A stretch of DNA of 64,000 nt from Adineta vaga (GCA_021613535.1 CP075497.1:11098001-11162000), one strand, 5' to 3'. Shown: positions 37,698 to 50,625, numbered from the stretch's first letter. Program-made: numbers and translations. The notes: a model not told the origin generated them from the letters alone.

Positions 37698-38766
37698 ATG
37701 TCGTCATCCTCAACTATCAATTTGATCACTGCTGTTTCAAAATATATGACGATTTGTCTCGGAATACCTTTCCTTATCGCAGGTCTTCTTGGTGCTTGTC
37801 TCAACATCATTGTCTTTCTTAGTCTCAAGACTTTTCGACAAAGTTCATGTGCTTTTTTCTTAACTATCATGTCATTTGTCAACATTGGTCAACTCCTGAC
37901 AGGTCTTCTCTCACGTATTCTCATCATGGATTTAACATCAATCTCACAGAAACATCATTGGCATACTGTAAATTTAGAAATTATTGTCTTCAAGTATGCA
38001 CATTAACATCCTATACATGTATGTGTTTGGCAACAATTGATCAGTTTCTGGCAACATCACTTCGACCTCGATGGCAACAGTATTTGACCATACGAAAAGC
38101 ATACTTGTTATGTATATTATTCTTTGTTATCTGGCTTTTGCATGGTATTCCAACTCTGATTTTGTACGCCCCTGTGTTTATATCTAGCATGAATACAGTT
38201 TTATGCATGACAACAAATTCAGTCTATCTGCAATATTACAGTTATGGTTTTGCACTTCTGCTTACTGGTGTCTTACCCATCGCAATCACTATAGTATTCG
38301 GCTCTTTAGCATATCGAAATGTTCGACAAATTCCTTATCGAACGATTCCATTAGTTCGACGAGAAATCGATAAACAACTGACATCAATGGTTCTTGTTCA
38401 AGTTATTCACAATATCTTTGCGATTCTCCCGACTACTGTGGTACAGATTGTATCCACGTTTATGTTAGTGTCTCCTCAATCTCAATCTTCGAACTATATC
38501 CTCTTAGGTTTTAGTAATGTTATTGCTGTTTTCACATATTATCTTTACTTTACAGTAAGTAAGAATAGTGAGAAGGTAATATTGACAATAAAAGTGCATT
38601 TCTATTCTAGAATCCATTTTATATCTATATTTGTGTATCAAAACGATTTCGTCAACAATTGAATTATGTTATTTGTACAATTCATAAAAAAGAAAGACAC
38701 GAGGAAGCAATTGCTGTTAATCATGTATCACCGATGTCGGAAATGAAAGAACTCGATAGAAATTAA
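37698..38766 (+). pseudogene. orphan rhodopsin-like GPCR, family copy 4, frameshifted
   Basis: Intended exons are 37698-38554 and 38611-38766. The first exon is 857 nt, one short of a multiple of three. At about 37926 the sequence reads CTCATCATGG where copy 3 has CTCATCAGTGG; the missing G shifts the frame after the TM2 region (SRILI). Downstream the original reading continues in another frame to a normal stop with NPFYIYICVS in the second exon. Splice sites, motifs (LATIDQFLATS; IPYRTIPLVRREIDKQ) and the rest of the gene look intact. This is either a very young pseudogene or an assembly error. It differs from copy 3 mainly in extracellular loop 2 and TM6-TM7. Confidence 0.82.
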
Positions 38767-39343
38767 TTTCGTATTTTTATCTAATTCAATGTTTGTCAAA
38801 TATTTTAAACGCATATTTATCGTCAAATCTATTTAATCTTTAGTCTTGTTTCATAGTGAAGAAAATGAAACTGAAAAAAAAACACAAATAAACTATTCAA
38901 AATTAACGTTCTGTATCTTATTGCATATAAATTCTTGTGAGAAAATAAAATTTGCATTGCAATAAACCCTATAAAAAGAATTTTCAATATAAATCTTGCT
39001 CGTAACTGATACATTTGATCAAATTCATATTTTCAAGTGTCTATAATCTCGGAAAACCTTCGTCCCGTAGTTTTTGTAATTAAAAAATCTTGGTAGAAGT
39101 AATTAGCACCACTATATTTTTGTAGAAGACGTTGAAATGTATGAACTTTTCGAAGATTCTAGAAATACAAATGCAAGATCATCAATCAAAGGAATTATTT
39201 TCTTGTCAAAATTAATCCTCTTACTGTTTCGACGTATTCAGAGTTTGTCTTATTTTGTTTAAAATACTTCCACATAGAATTTAAGAATTCTCATTGCCTT
39301 AGTAAAAGACATTCATTTCTAGTAAAAATTTTGTCGATTTCAG
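38767..39343. other. intergenic between GPCR copies 4 and 5
   Basis: About 580 bases, AT-rich. Just before the copy 5 ATG lies TTTGTCGATTTCAG, an acceptor-like end touching the start codon, so a leader intron or spliced-leader site is possible. Confidence 0.5.
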
Positions 39344-40362
39344 ATGACATATTCTGTATTCAACCTTCTATCCCGATTATTTAGTAGTTATATTGGCGGT
39401 ACAATATTAATTGCAGGTCTTCTTGGTGCCTGTTTCAACGTCATTGTCTTTCTTAGTCTCAACACTTTTCGACAAAGTTCATGTGCCTTTTTCTTAACTA
39501 TCATGTCATTTGTCAACATTGGTCAACTCCTGACAGGTCTTCTCTCACGTATTCTAATCAGTGGATTTGACATCAATCTCACAGAAACATCATTGGCATA
39601 CTGTAAATTTAGAAGTTATTGTCTGCAAGTATGCACATTAACATCCTATACATGTATGTGTTTGGCAACAATTGATCAGTTTCTGGCAACATCACTTCGA
39701 CCTCGATGGCAACAATATTTGACCATACGAAAAGCATACTTGTTATGTATATTATTCTTTGTTATCTGGCTTTTGCATGGTATTCCAACTTTGATTTATT
39801 ACAATTTGGATAAATCACCTGTTTCAGGAAGAATGATCTGTGTTATAACAAATTCAGTTTACGACCTGTATATAACAGATGTTTATTTGATCATTTTGAC
39901 TGGCATTTTACCTGTCACAATCACTATAGTATTCGGATCTTTAGCATATCGAAATGTTCGACAAATTCCTTATCGAACGATTCCATTAGTTCGACGAGAA
40001 CTTGATAAACAACTGACATCAATGGTTCTTGTTCAAGTTGTTTACAATTTTATCGTCACAATACCTTATGTTAGTCTTGTAATCGCAATCTATTTTATGG
40101 AATTACGTGTAAAAATATTCATTGATGATGTTTTAAACTTCTGGTCGATATTAACCATTCTTCTTCAGTATCTTTATTATGCTGTAAGTATCATTGAGTA
40201 AAGTTTTTCATTGTTGACGTTTTTCTTTAGGGTTCATTTTATATCTATATTTGTGTATCCCAACGATTTCGTCAACAATATGTTCACGTCATTAGTGAAA
40301 TTTACATCAAATATCTGAAACGTCCAACTGTATTTGTTAATCAAGTAATACCAGAATCTTAA
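39344..40362 (+). CDS. orphan rhodopsin-like GPCR, family copy 5
   Basis: Exons 39344-40183 and 40231-40362 give 323 residues. The N-terminal 24 residues differ from copy 3. From the TM1 core (about 39414) to the start of TM6 (about 40045) the DNA is near-identical to copy 3, including third codon positions; after that the two diverge sharply. Marks: LATIDQFLATS, YRTIPLVRRELDKQLTSMVL and GSFYIYICVSQRFRQQ. The second exon ends QVIPES. The intron position is the family one. Confidence 0.86.
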
Positions 40363-40913
40363 AATTGGAGAAAAGTAAATTAGACGGAATTATTCTTCTT
40401 CTTCTAATTGCTGTGGAATTAAAACTTGTATTCAATCGCGAATAAACTACGCCCATATTTTCCGGAAAACGCTTGTAATTGAATCATCAATGAAATAGAC
40501 AGATGTTCATCAATGACAGTAATATCACGCAAATATCTTTTAATCTACTCAACAATGACAAAGCTTTTTTCCTAATTGCACATATAGGCTAGAAACTAAA
40601 AAAAGACTCAACTTATGATTCTACATGAATTGAGATATCTGTATTTGAAATATTTCTATGATCGAAAGAAGTGAAAGAATAATGTTGAAACTTCAATTTC
40701 AACTGTGAAGTCATTTTGTCTTTATTATGTACAAAGAGAAGAAAAAAATCGTTTTTAAATGATTGTCACCCAAGGATATTTCAATTTGTGTCTATGTCAT
40801 CAAAATAAGCAAATACGAGATTGTTGTCTAACAGATATTTTTCTGTTAGATGAAAGAGAACGAATATGATACGTTTGTCAGATAAATTTGAATCATTTAT
40901 TAAAAAAAAGGAA
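40363..40913. other. intergenic, GPCR copy 5 to aspartic protease
   Basis: About 550 bases, AT-rich, no gene seen; protease promoter expected. Confidence 0.55.
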
Positions 40914-42568
40914 ATGTTGAATCGTTGTATTTTTATTCTTCTATTTGTAATTATTCACGTTTCATCAAATCAATTACCTCGGTAAATGGCTGATTTTTAT
41001 CAAATGTTTTCGTAATAAATGTTTATTTGATAGGATTTTATGTTATCGAAAAACAGGCGTGATTGATAGAAATAATTATTCTCAAGGAGAAACTTATAAG
41101 AATTCATTAAGATTTATGGGCAAGACAAACTTAGTATCACAAACATTAATCAATCAAGCTAATGTATCTTTTAAAAGGCAAAGAAAAGAAAATCTTTACT
41201 TAGTTTTTAGTATTATTGGATTGGTTTAATTTCAATTGGTACACCAGGAAAAACTTTCATTATCGATTTTGATACTGGTTCAACAGATTTATGGATACCA
41301 TCTGTTCAATGTTATTCTACTTGTGGTTAGTGTTCTCTATAATTAATTTATAACTGTCAGATTTGATTGATTTTAGAAAATAAAGCGAAATACGATCCAC
41401 AAAAATCCAATACATCTCAATCGAATGGTGCTACATTTCGAGTTGTTTATGGCGATGGTTCGTATGTTCATGGTAATTTCATTAATGATACTGTCAATGT
41501 ATGAATCTATGATTGTTAAACACGAATTGATTGTTGAATTTGATTTAGATCGCAGGTTTATCTGTAGTCAATCAAGCATTTGCTCAAGCAAAAAATACGT
41601 CAGGTTTTAGTTCGTCAACATTCGATGGTGTTCTAGGTCTTGCTTATCCATCTCTTGGAACATCAGGACAAATGTCCATTTTTTATAATATGTGGCGACA
41701 AGGTTTAATAGTTCATCCAAGTTTTTCATTTTATTTCAATCCGTATGTTTTATTATAAATGATTGATGAAGAATTGAACTGTATTTTGGTTTAGCAATCC
41801 AAGTATCTATCCAGGCGGTGAACTAATTCTAGGTGGAATTGATTCAAGTAAATATTCCGGCTCAATTACATATGCAAATGTGATAATACCTGCATATTGG
41901 GAATTTCAAATAGAAAAGTATTGTCAATAAAAAGAAAGATTTCTCGTATGTTTTATTTTCTTATTGAATATCATTATAGTGTTCAAACAGATGGTCAAAT
42001 TATTTGTTCAGATTGTCGAGCTATTCTAGATACTGGTACGACATTAATTGTTGGACCAACAAATCAAATTGCCCTACTCAATCGTATTATTAATGGAAGC
42101 TATGATTCATTAACTGGATTGGTAAGATCATTGATTACAAGGACATTTATAGAAACGACTTTTCTATATTAAAAATAGTACACCGTCGATTGTCAAAGTC
42201 GATCCTTACGTTCATTTCCTGATGTTAATTTTCTAATTGGTAAAACAACATTTACATTATCAGCATTACAATATCTACTTATTTTAAATCTTAATGATGA
42301 TAAGTACATCTGTTATACAGTTTTTCAAGGAGTAAATCTACATGATAGTACAGGAAGTTTGATATGGATTCTTGGAGATTATTTTCTCAGTCGATTTTAC
42401 TCAATATATGATCTACATAATAATCGAATTGGTTTAGCTAAATCAATTACATATGATTATCTTCAATCATCTCCAAAATCTCTTTTTGGAAATACACATA
42501 TCAATACTCCACAATTATATCATTATCTATTGAATTTATTATTATTATTCGAAATATTGAGAAAATAA
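40914..42568 (+). CDS. pepsin/cathepsin-D-like aspartic protease
   Basis: Multi-exon A1-family aspartyl endopeptidase of secretory/lysosomal type. The first exon (40914-40981) encodes a signal peptide ([18 protein letters not shown]). Exon 2 from 41034 is a short propeptide region. Later exons carry SIGTPGKTF, the first active site FDTGSTDLW (about 41270), the flap region [19 protein letters not shown] and [11 protein letters not shown]. The second active site is LDTGTT (about 42028), and near the end come [15 protein letters not shown] and GLAKS. Both catalytic Asp residues are present. About 40 residues follow the normal fold end and finish in a hydrophobic stretch ([16 protein letters not shown]), which may anchor the enzyme to a membrane or act as a GPI signal. 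Confidence 0.88.
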
Positions 42569-43388
42569 ATATCCAGGATATATTGATGAACCAAAAAGAT
42601 AAAGAATATCTCTCGCTTATTAACCATGAATGATTATAAAAACTCAGATAGAATAATATGCATTGCCTTGTCGAGTATTGTAAAAACATAATTAGACGAA
42701 AAAAGAATTCTTTTTTACTTAAAAAATCTTTGACTGCTTGATCAAGCATAATATATGCTAGAATAACCTTAATTCTGCTTCATTTAAGATACATTAGAAA
42801 AGAAATGGAAATGTTGACGTCTTCTATCAGATCTAATATATCTTACTTTAATATAAAGAAATATTCTAATGATCTATATAAGAGAAGAAGAAGAAGAAAA
42901 ACAAAAAAGCCGATTTTTGTTTTAGAAATATCCGAGATTTTCTATTTCGATCTACTAATCTGACTATTGTAATAATAGAATTCTTCGGAAACAATTATAT
43001 ATGATTTAGAAGAAATAAATATTCATTTTACTATCAGATCAAAAAAGAGAAAATCCATTCGTAGCTAAGTGTCAATATGACTTGATTAAGTATTGGTTAC
43101 AGTTTCAATCTAATTAAATCAATTCTATTACTTTCAATAGAATATAAGATAGGAAATCCCTACTGATTTCATTCAATGACATAAAAAGATATTGCATGTC
43201 AATGGGATGTTATTGAAATTGTTTCTCATTTGTTTTCAAGATTATTAGGAAAAATCATCTCGAGAAAAGCTATTGTTAATTAATACTTGTCATTGACATT
43301 GACTTGTTTATAGAAAGAAAATCTTAACAAGAAAAAAAAAAGTTGTTTTCATTAAATATCTCCTAAGAAAAATTTTATTAGAATAAAT
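42569..43388. other. convergent intergenic, protease and peptide GPCR
   Basis: About 820 bases, AT-rich, tail-to-tail. No gene seen. Confidence 0.55.
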
Positions 43389-44606
43389 CTACTCATTTGA
43401 TGATACTCGTTGAGATGATAGGAGAGGTAATGAACATGGAACTGATGTATTACTTCCACGATCAAAATCAATGTCATGAGATTTAAGAGTTAATTTATAT
43501 GTTTTATGATTATTTTGGAATGTTGGTGTTAATTTAATTGATTCTCTTCGATCTTGTTCAATTCGACAACGATTATTCGATAGACCACAACATGTGATTA
43601 ATTGTTGCCAATAATGTAAATAACCAGCACGAAATTTGGAAGACATAACTCCATAGATAGCTGGATTTACACATGAATTACTCATAGCCATAAGATGAAA
43701 AGCAAAATAAACATGTGGAACATATTCTTGATGAAATATTCGATCGAGATATGGACTTAAGATATTAGTATATAATTGCATGGGAAACCAACAAACACCA
43801 AACATAATAACGACAACAAAACACATTTTAATAACTTTTTTTTTCGATTTTTTTATTTTAGCATCACGTTCTGAATGAGCTTCACCTGGTGCACGACTTT
43901 GATGTAATTGCCAACCAAGACGTATGTAAATGATGGTTAAAACACATAATGGAATTAAATAAATAATTGTTAATGTGGCAACATTATACGCGGCTTGAAT
44001 TGGTAGTGAAAGACCAACTGTTTCACAGATTGTTTGAGTATATTCTGTTTCATTGTTGTCGTCACGATGAAAACATTTATGACTAATATGCATATCGATA
44101 AAGATCGGTGAACTAAATACCAGCGAAAATGTCCAAAGAAGAGCAATCAATATTCGACATTGTTTTCTTGTTAATTTCGGTTTTAATGGATGAATTATCG
44201 CGATATAACGATCGACGGACATGGCTATTAATGTATAAACTGTACAAACAACAAAAACGGATTGTGTAAACGATGTAAATTTACACATTAATGTTCCAAA
44301 TGGCCAATCAGACAAAAGATAATCTGATATCAACACAATCGGAATACAAAAAAGACCGATAAACAGATCTGTTACAGCTAAATTAGCAATAAATAAGTTT
44401 GTCACTGTAATAACGCCCATAAAATGAAATACTATAAGACATACAAGAGCATTTCCACCGACAGTAAGAATACTCAATAAAGTATAGACAAAAACAGCCG
44501 TTGCTTGAAGATAAGGTGGAGGAATAGGTGGTGCAGGATCCATATAAGTTGCTCCATGTGGAGATGCATTACATACAATTGCATACGAGACATTCATTGA
44601 ATTCAT
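43389..44606 (-). CDS. neuropeptide GPCR, RYamide/luqin-receptor-like
   Basis: 405 residues in one exon with standard class-A signatures, unlike the orphan family nearby: N of TM1 (GGNALV), LAVTDLF in TM2, SVDRYIAIIHPL at the end of TM3, CWFPMQLY in TM6 and NSCVNPAIYG in TM7. SDWPFGTLMCKF gives the disulfide Cys before TM3. Loop 3 has APGEAHSERDAKIKKSKKK, very like the PPGEA-RD-SKRK loop of arthropod RYamide receptors; tachykinin or NPY-type receptors are the next alternatives. N-glycosylation sites occur near the start (NVS, NAS). A CC pair after TM7 could be palmitoylated. A minus-strand acceptor near 44657 and a donor near 45138 suggest a 5'-UTR intron. Confidence 0.87.
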   Translation of the reverse strand: MNSMNVSYAIVCNASPHGATYMDPAPPIPPPYLQATAVFVYTLLSILTVGGNALVCLIVFHFMGVITVTNLFIANLAVTDLFIGLFCIPIVLISDYLLSDWPFGTLMCKFTSFTQSVFVVCTVYTLIAMSVDRYIAIIHPLKPKLTRKQCRILIALLWTFSLVFSSPIFIDMHISHKCFHRDDNNETEYTQTICETVGLSLPIQAAYNVATLTIIYLIPLCVLTIIYIRLGWQLHQSRAPGEAHSERDAKIKKSKKKVIKMCFVVVIMFGVCWFPMQLYTNILSPYLDRIFHQEYVPHVYFAFHLMAMSNSCVNPAIYGVMSSKFRAGYLHYWQQLITCCGLSNNRCRIEQDRRESIKLTPTFQNNHKTYKLTLKSHDIDFDRGSNTSVPCSLPLLSSQRVSSNE

Positions 44607-47600
44607 GATTATCTTTGTAATACTGTTCGATTATTTATTTTCGACATAGACTTTGTTTCTACAAGAAGGAAAATAAAGATAAATAAAAACAAACAGAAAA
44701 ACTTTTGACAAGTAATAGAAAAGATGACACTTCATTTTTCTTTCCCTTTTGTTTCTCTTTATATTCTTTAATAGGACATCAAACAATTGACAGAAAAAGG
44801 AAAGTACTATGAAATAAATGCGTTCATTTAATTTGATTTCCATAGTCAAGAACCTTCTGGCTAATTTCACATAGTTAAGAATAAGTAACAAGAAAATAAA
44901 TGTATTCATCTATGTCAAATAATTTCATAAACGATCCTGTCTGTTACTTTTTTTCTTCTTCTTTTGACGTTAATTCCATTGAATAGGTTATAAATAGAAA
45001 ATGGGTTTCTTCAGTTGTTTTTCTTTCGATGGGATAGAAAAATAAAAGTGATCTATTTAACAACTCTAACAGAAGAGAAAGAAAACTGTTCTTTTTTGTT
45101 GTTTTCTTCTTCTTCTCTCTCGGTTTGCGTGTGCTTACCTCATTGTTAGAAAATATGAAAGGTTTTTTTCTCCCTTATTCTATACAATTGAATTCGTCTA
45201 TCGAACAAAAGATGTTGTGTATTATGAAAATTATTAGTATGTGACACTCGTCGTATCGATGTACATCCGTCTAATAGGGAACTATTGATTGCGATGAGTT
45301 AAAAAGAAGAAACACGGAGAGAGAGAGAAGAAAAAGAAAAACTCTTGTCTCGTATTCGGAGTCTATCGATTTGTTATTCTTTCTTTTTCTCTTCAGATAT
45401 TACAGAGACGAAAGAAAAGAACTATCCAAAACAACACTCTTTGATATATATATTTTCGAAAAATTTCAACAAAGATAATATTTCATAATCACATCTTTTT
45501 TCTTCTCTTTGTCTACAATGGTAAACTCTATGGAAGTAATTCTATTATTAAGAGAAGAAAAAAATGAGAAGTAAGAGAAAAGATAATGAAAGTTATTTAT
45601 ACTTATCATTATCAAGTTTTACTTCGGATATGAAAATGTGAAGAAACAAAATCATTAGTCAAAATGATTTGTATGGATATGAATAATACAGGGCTTTTTG
45701 TAACATAGAAAAATAACATTTTTCTTGTTAAAAATCTTTTGAAATAAGATGAGATAAAAGGCAAAAGGTACGAAGAAACAAGAAATGATAGGTCATTATA
45801 TGTTAGAACTTTTGCTATCGTCAATACTTTTCAGGTACGTTGAAATGAAGAGAAAAGAATAATTTTACAACACGAAATCTGTTTTTGCCATTTTCTCTCT
45901 TTTGATATTAACGAAAGAAATCATTGAACCATAAAAATAATTACGCAGAAAGACAACATAAGTTTTACGACGCAGATTACAAAGAAGATACATATATAAC
46001 AATGGAGATGAGAGAAATCATTGGGTCTGTCATATAATGTCATTGAATAAGAAAAAGTGAAGAGTTGAAGAAACTTTTTCTATAGATAAAGCTAAGAATT
46101 TCTACTACACGACTATATTAAGATTTGCTTTCCTGGAACGAATATTGCCTATTGATGCAAAACAGAACAATGACGGCAGTTGATGAATCTATTCGACAAT
46201 AATTGATCTTCTGATTATACCGAAAGCTTGTGTCATAGAAATGAATAATATATACTCTTTTTTACATTCTTTATCTAATAAATAAAATTTCCATTATTAG
46301 TGAAATCTAGAAGAATGACTTTCTCTCTCTTCTTCTTCTTCTTCTCTGTATCTTGCTGGTATAGACGTGACAGAGAGATGAAATAAGTAGTTCCTCTTCG
46401 GATCTAACTAGACGACTTTTTTTTCAATTAACATTTCCTGATGGTTTTTTTTTCTTTTTCTTTAAAATATACTACTACTTAATGAATATTTTCAAGTAAT
46501 GTCTCAATATGTCAATTCTCTTCGTCTTCTTTTTTTCATTGTATATCAATCTCGATGCCTAAAAAAGAAAAAGAATGTCTTTTAACACAAAAACAATATT
46601 AACTTATTTGCACGTATCATTGACGTACTGAGGCTCTAAGGACATGAAGAATGTATAATTAATTTGTTTACTACTATATATTACAGAATGCAGAAAAGAT
46701 ATCTATCTACAAAAGAATGATGATCGAAAAATAATAGCAAGTTGAATTCCTGATTAGAAGAAAAAAGAGAATACTGAAGAGATTTAATAGTTCGTTCTTG
46801 TTTTCATGTACTCAATAGAAAATGACGGAATAGTCTGTGTCTAACGAGAAGAAAAAGATAGTAATCAAAAGAAAATGTATACATAAGTTTATGTGAAAAT
46901 TGTCAAGCGTGACATAAATGAAAACAGATGTGCGTTGTTTTTTTTATGTATATATCAATTTAATAAATAAAATATGAAGTTAGAATGCACTCAAGTCTAA
47001 ACTATAAAAATTATTTGATGTCAAAAAGATCTTTTTGACATTTTATCTCCTCTACTAGTTAGGTTAAAATAACTCAGTCCATTTCATTCACTATTCTGTC
47101 TTTGACGTACATATCTTTTATCTTTTATGCAATGATAAGTACTTTCCTATTCCATTGCAAATGAAGTAATGAGTTTATTACTTGACATATAACTGAATCA
47201 AAGTAAGACAGTATCTTATCGGAAGATTGTTATGTTTATTAATTACGGCAGATGCGAGGGAAAATTGGTGGGACTGTCGGACAAACCGGAAATCAAAACC
47301 TATCGAACACGAGATAAACGGAAAGATGAGTAATCGTGCATGTTAATCAATTGAAATCGGTAAATAGAAACTAATGAATTGTTAAATTTCCTGTTAGTTA
47401 ATAACAGTTAATGATTAGGAAAAGACATAAACAAATATAAAATGATAAAATCAAAAGAAATTTTATTCACAATTTCAACTACCTTCACTTGCCTGATATG
47501 TTTTCTTTTCATAGAAAAGAAAAACAAACCTTGACTTTCTGTCGCTCTATTCCTTCGTTCGAGTAATTTTGTATGAATATCGTATTACAGAAAAAGTATA

Positions 47601-48712
47601 CATTTTTAAGTGATATCATGCTTACTTAATCTTATATAAGAATGAATCAATGACTGTTGGAATGTATTTACCAAATGCCATCGAATTTATACGGCGACAA
47701 AAAAAGAAACAACAAAATAGACGATTGCATAGAAAGGAATGATGAGTCAACTATTTTTATAAATTCCAAATAGAATCTTCAATAGATTCCAAGAAATTGA
47801 TATGATGATTAGTTTGTCATAAGCAATTAATCAAATTTATTTGAAAGATTGAGATTGCATATCAATCGCATATATTTCGAGATTCATTATGATTCTTTTC
47901 TTCAAAAATTGATTACACAAAAGAATAATCTAACAAATCAATGCATCAAGATTCCTTCTTTTTTCCTTCGATAAACTAAGACCTATTGTTTAAAACCGAC
48001 GAAAGATAAGCTTAATTATATATTTACAGTCATTTCCATGTGGTTCATGGGTAGATGCTCGCAGCAGGAAAATTAGTGAATTCATGAGCTTATTTCTATA
48101 TGTTGATCTTTAATTAAAAACAAAAATATATGTTCGACTGACCTTGAAAGATCTATGGTAGTATGAATAAGTTCATCGAAGAATTTTTCTCTGTCTTAGA
48201 AAACTAAATTAATTTTAGCGTTGACGTAGTTTGCAATCGTTTTCCATCATCTCTCATTCTATTGAATCTTGAACGCTTCAAATCATTTGACTCAATTGTA
48301 GTTCATATTATTAAACAAATTCAAATCCTGTATCTCAAATTTCCAATCTCAAGAGAAATCAAAAATCAAATATTTTCATCTTCTTGATATTTATATATCT
48401 TGACAAATGACATTCAATCAACTCAAATATTTCATACGATTTAGTTCAAAAAAAAACAACAACAACAACACATCTCGTAGAAGATTTACATTGCATTTTA
48501 GTAAATCATTTGTTCGTAATAATATCCTGTTCTATTCAAATGTATATAACTGAATAATCAGTTGTTTTATTTTTTCGAATTTTATATATTAGAATTTGCA
48601 TAATTTTCTTCACTGAATGATAATGCTTGAAAAAGACGATGTTTTCTTGGAAAGAAAAAGAAAGGTTTTTGTTTTTAGTTTTGATTAAAGATAAATATAA
48701 ACTTACGATTTC
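44607..48712. other. 4.1-kb gene-free region upstream of the peptide GPCR
   Basis: The longest gene-free stretch in the window. It holds many GAAGAA/CTTCTT simple runs (about 45105, 46325) and poly-A/T. There is a possible 5'-UTR donor (minus strand GAG/GTAAGC) near 45138. Short open frames lack features. No RNA gene, transposon gene or terminal repeat was recognised. Confidence 0.55.
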
Positions 48713-50555
48713 GTTGAGGATGAACGATTTCTTCCTGAACCTTTTCGATCACTACACCAATCATCGAGTTTATGTAAATCATTTAAAATAGTATCAAATC
48801 TAAATAAAAAAAAAAAAACTTCTTTAAATAAAGATATTAAGAAAACAAAGCGACATTCTCTTACTGTTGTTCAACATCAGTAATCGATTTTTCTAATGTT
48901 CGATCAATTTCTTGTAATTCTTTATCAATATTCATTAATTGTTCATCTTAAAGTACACGAGAATATATCATTTTCTATGTATTAAGATGGAACATACATG
49001 CTGGCGTTAGAGGAATACTGATAGCACCGGTTTGTACATTAACCTTTACAAAAAAAGAGAAGAAAAACGTTGTATCCAGAAAGATTCGATCTTTCATATC
49101 TTACATCATCAATAATTTCTAACGAAGAACATAATTTCGATAATTTTTCAACATAATTTTCTTCTTGTAATAGAAAAGGATTGTCAAGAATATTTAGAAT
49201 AAAAAGCGAATTTAATCGCGAGAGAATCTCCTAAAATAAAGAAAAGTCTATGCGACTTTTAGAAATCATATTTTCTTTCTTTACGATATTTTTCCAAGAA
49301 TTAATTTGATTATGAGATAAATTCAGACATTGTAATTCGATAAGTTTAGAAAATGAGTTTGGTAGGACACGAATTTGATTTTGAGCTAAATCAAGTTCAT
49401 TCAGATGAATGAATGATGACAGAATTTGAATATCTTGTATTTGATTATTTGCTAAACGAAGAAGACGTAATGATGAAAGACTTTTCAATGGAATTAAATT
49501 AATTAATTCATTATCGGATAAATCGAGATCAGTTAAATAACGAAAATTACGAAGTTGATTTGGTAAAACTTTCAAAGAACAATGACTTGCACGAAATTCT
49601 GTGATTGATGGAAGTGAATTTAAAAACTAGAAGACAAGAAGTATTGAGGAATTCAATCAACAAAGATAATCGTACATCGAGAGAATCAATTGGACAATCG
49701 GATATATCGAGAATTTTCAATTGAGATAATTTCGATATTTCTTCTGAACGAATGAAAGTTAATTTATTTGAATCAAGACGAAGTGTTTGTAAACGAGTGA
49801 GATAAACAAGACCATGACCTAAGAAATGAAAAAGTCAATGAAATAAATCAATGACAAGAGAATTTCTACCGATTTTTTCAATTTCATTATATTGTAATTG
49901 AAGAGTTTGTAATTGAATTAAACTAAATAAATTCAAATGAATCTGATTTAATCTTTTTCAATCAATAAATACCACTCAAGATTTTCAATTTGTTCAATTT
50001 GATTTCCATATAATTTCAGTTCACGTAAATTCTAAAGAAATGCTTCATCATTCTCTTTTGACAAATAATATAAACTTTAACTTACTGTTAAAGTTCGTAA
50101 ATTATCGATACATGTTAGATTATTGCACGAAAGATCAAGTACTTGTAATTTATTAAACTAATCAAAGTAGAAGAAAATCAATCGAACAATCGTCTCCTCT
50201 ATCGAATTACTTGCGATAGATTTGGTATTGTTGAAAGATCTCGTGCATGAAAACAAATCTCATTGACCATGGCTGGATGAAGTTTTTTGACATTATCCGG
50301 CTAGATAAATGAAATGGTATTTTAAGCAAATGAAAATGATCGATCAGATCTTACGAGTGTATCATCAAGTAAAGGTGGAGTTTGACAAGTCGTTAAGGGT
50401 TGAAGACGATCAACTTTCGGTTTTAATGATGTCGGTGAAGCGAAACCACATGTTTTCGAACGAGAAAAGATCGGAGTGTGTTTTGACGATCCAACCGAAT
50501 GTGTACGTACAGTCGAGGAATTCCCTGATGAACATCGTTTAGAATTCGATGACAT
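48713..50555 (-). CDS. leucine-rich-repeat protein downstream of DNAAF6
   Basis: About 11 short exons on the minus strand encode roughly 430 residues. The ATG is at 50553-50555 and the stop about 48713-48715. A Ser/Thr-rich N terminus (MSSNSKRCSSGNSS) is followed by at least eight leucine-rich repeats of the SDS22-like/LRR type. Examples: LQVLDLSCNNLTCIDNL, LRELKLYGNQIEQIENL, LQTLQLQYNEIEKIG, LTDLDLSDNELINLIPL and LNELDLAQNQIRVLPNS. The LRRs end with a cap-like segment (LDNPFLLQEENY) and a C-terminal helix (LQEIDRTLEKSITDVEQQ). The closest named family was not settled. It lies only 70 bases after the DNAAF6 stop in the same direction, so a shared transcript and a ciliary role are plausible. 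The stop coincides with a possible GTAAGT donor, so a further exon cannot be excluded. Confidence 0.78.
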
Positions 50556-50565
50556 GAAATTAAAA

Positions 50566-50568
50566 TCT
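50566..50568 (-). promoter_or_regulatory. candidate trans-splice (or cis) acceptor before the LRR gene
   Basis: On the minus strand a T-rich run ending TTCTTGTAG lies 58 bases after the DNAAF6 stop and 11 bases before the LRR ATG. Bdelloid rotifers are known to add spliced leaders, so this could resolve a two-gene transcript. A normal 5'-UTR intron is the alternative. Confidence 0.45.
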
Positions 50569-50625
50569 ACAAGAAAAAAACAAACAAATGAAAAAAAAGG
50601 AAACCTGACAGAGTTATTGTTTCTT

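Noticed and set aside
44607-48712. Possible transposon in the large gap
   Set aside because: No transposase or reverse transcriptase frame, terminal repeats or target duplications could be seen.
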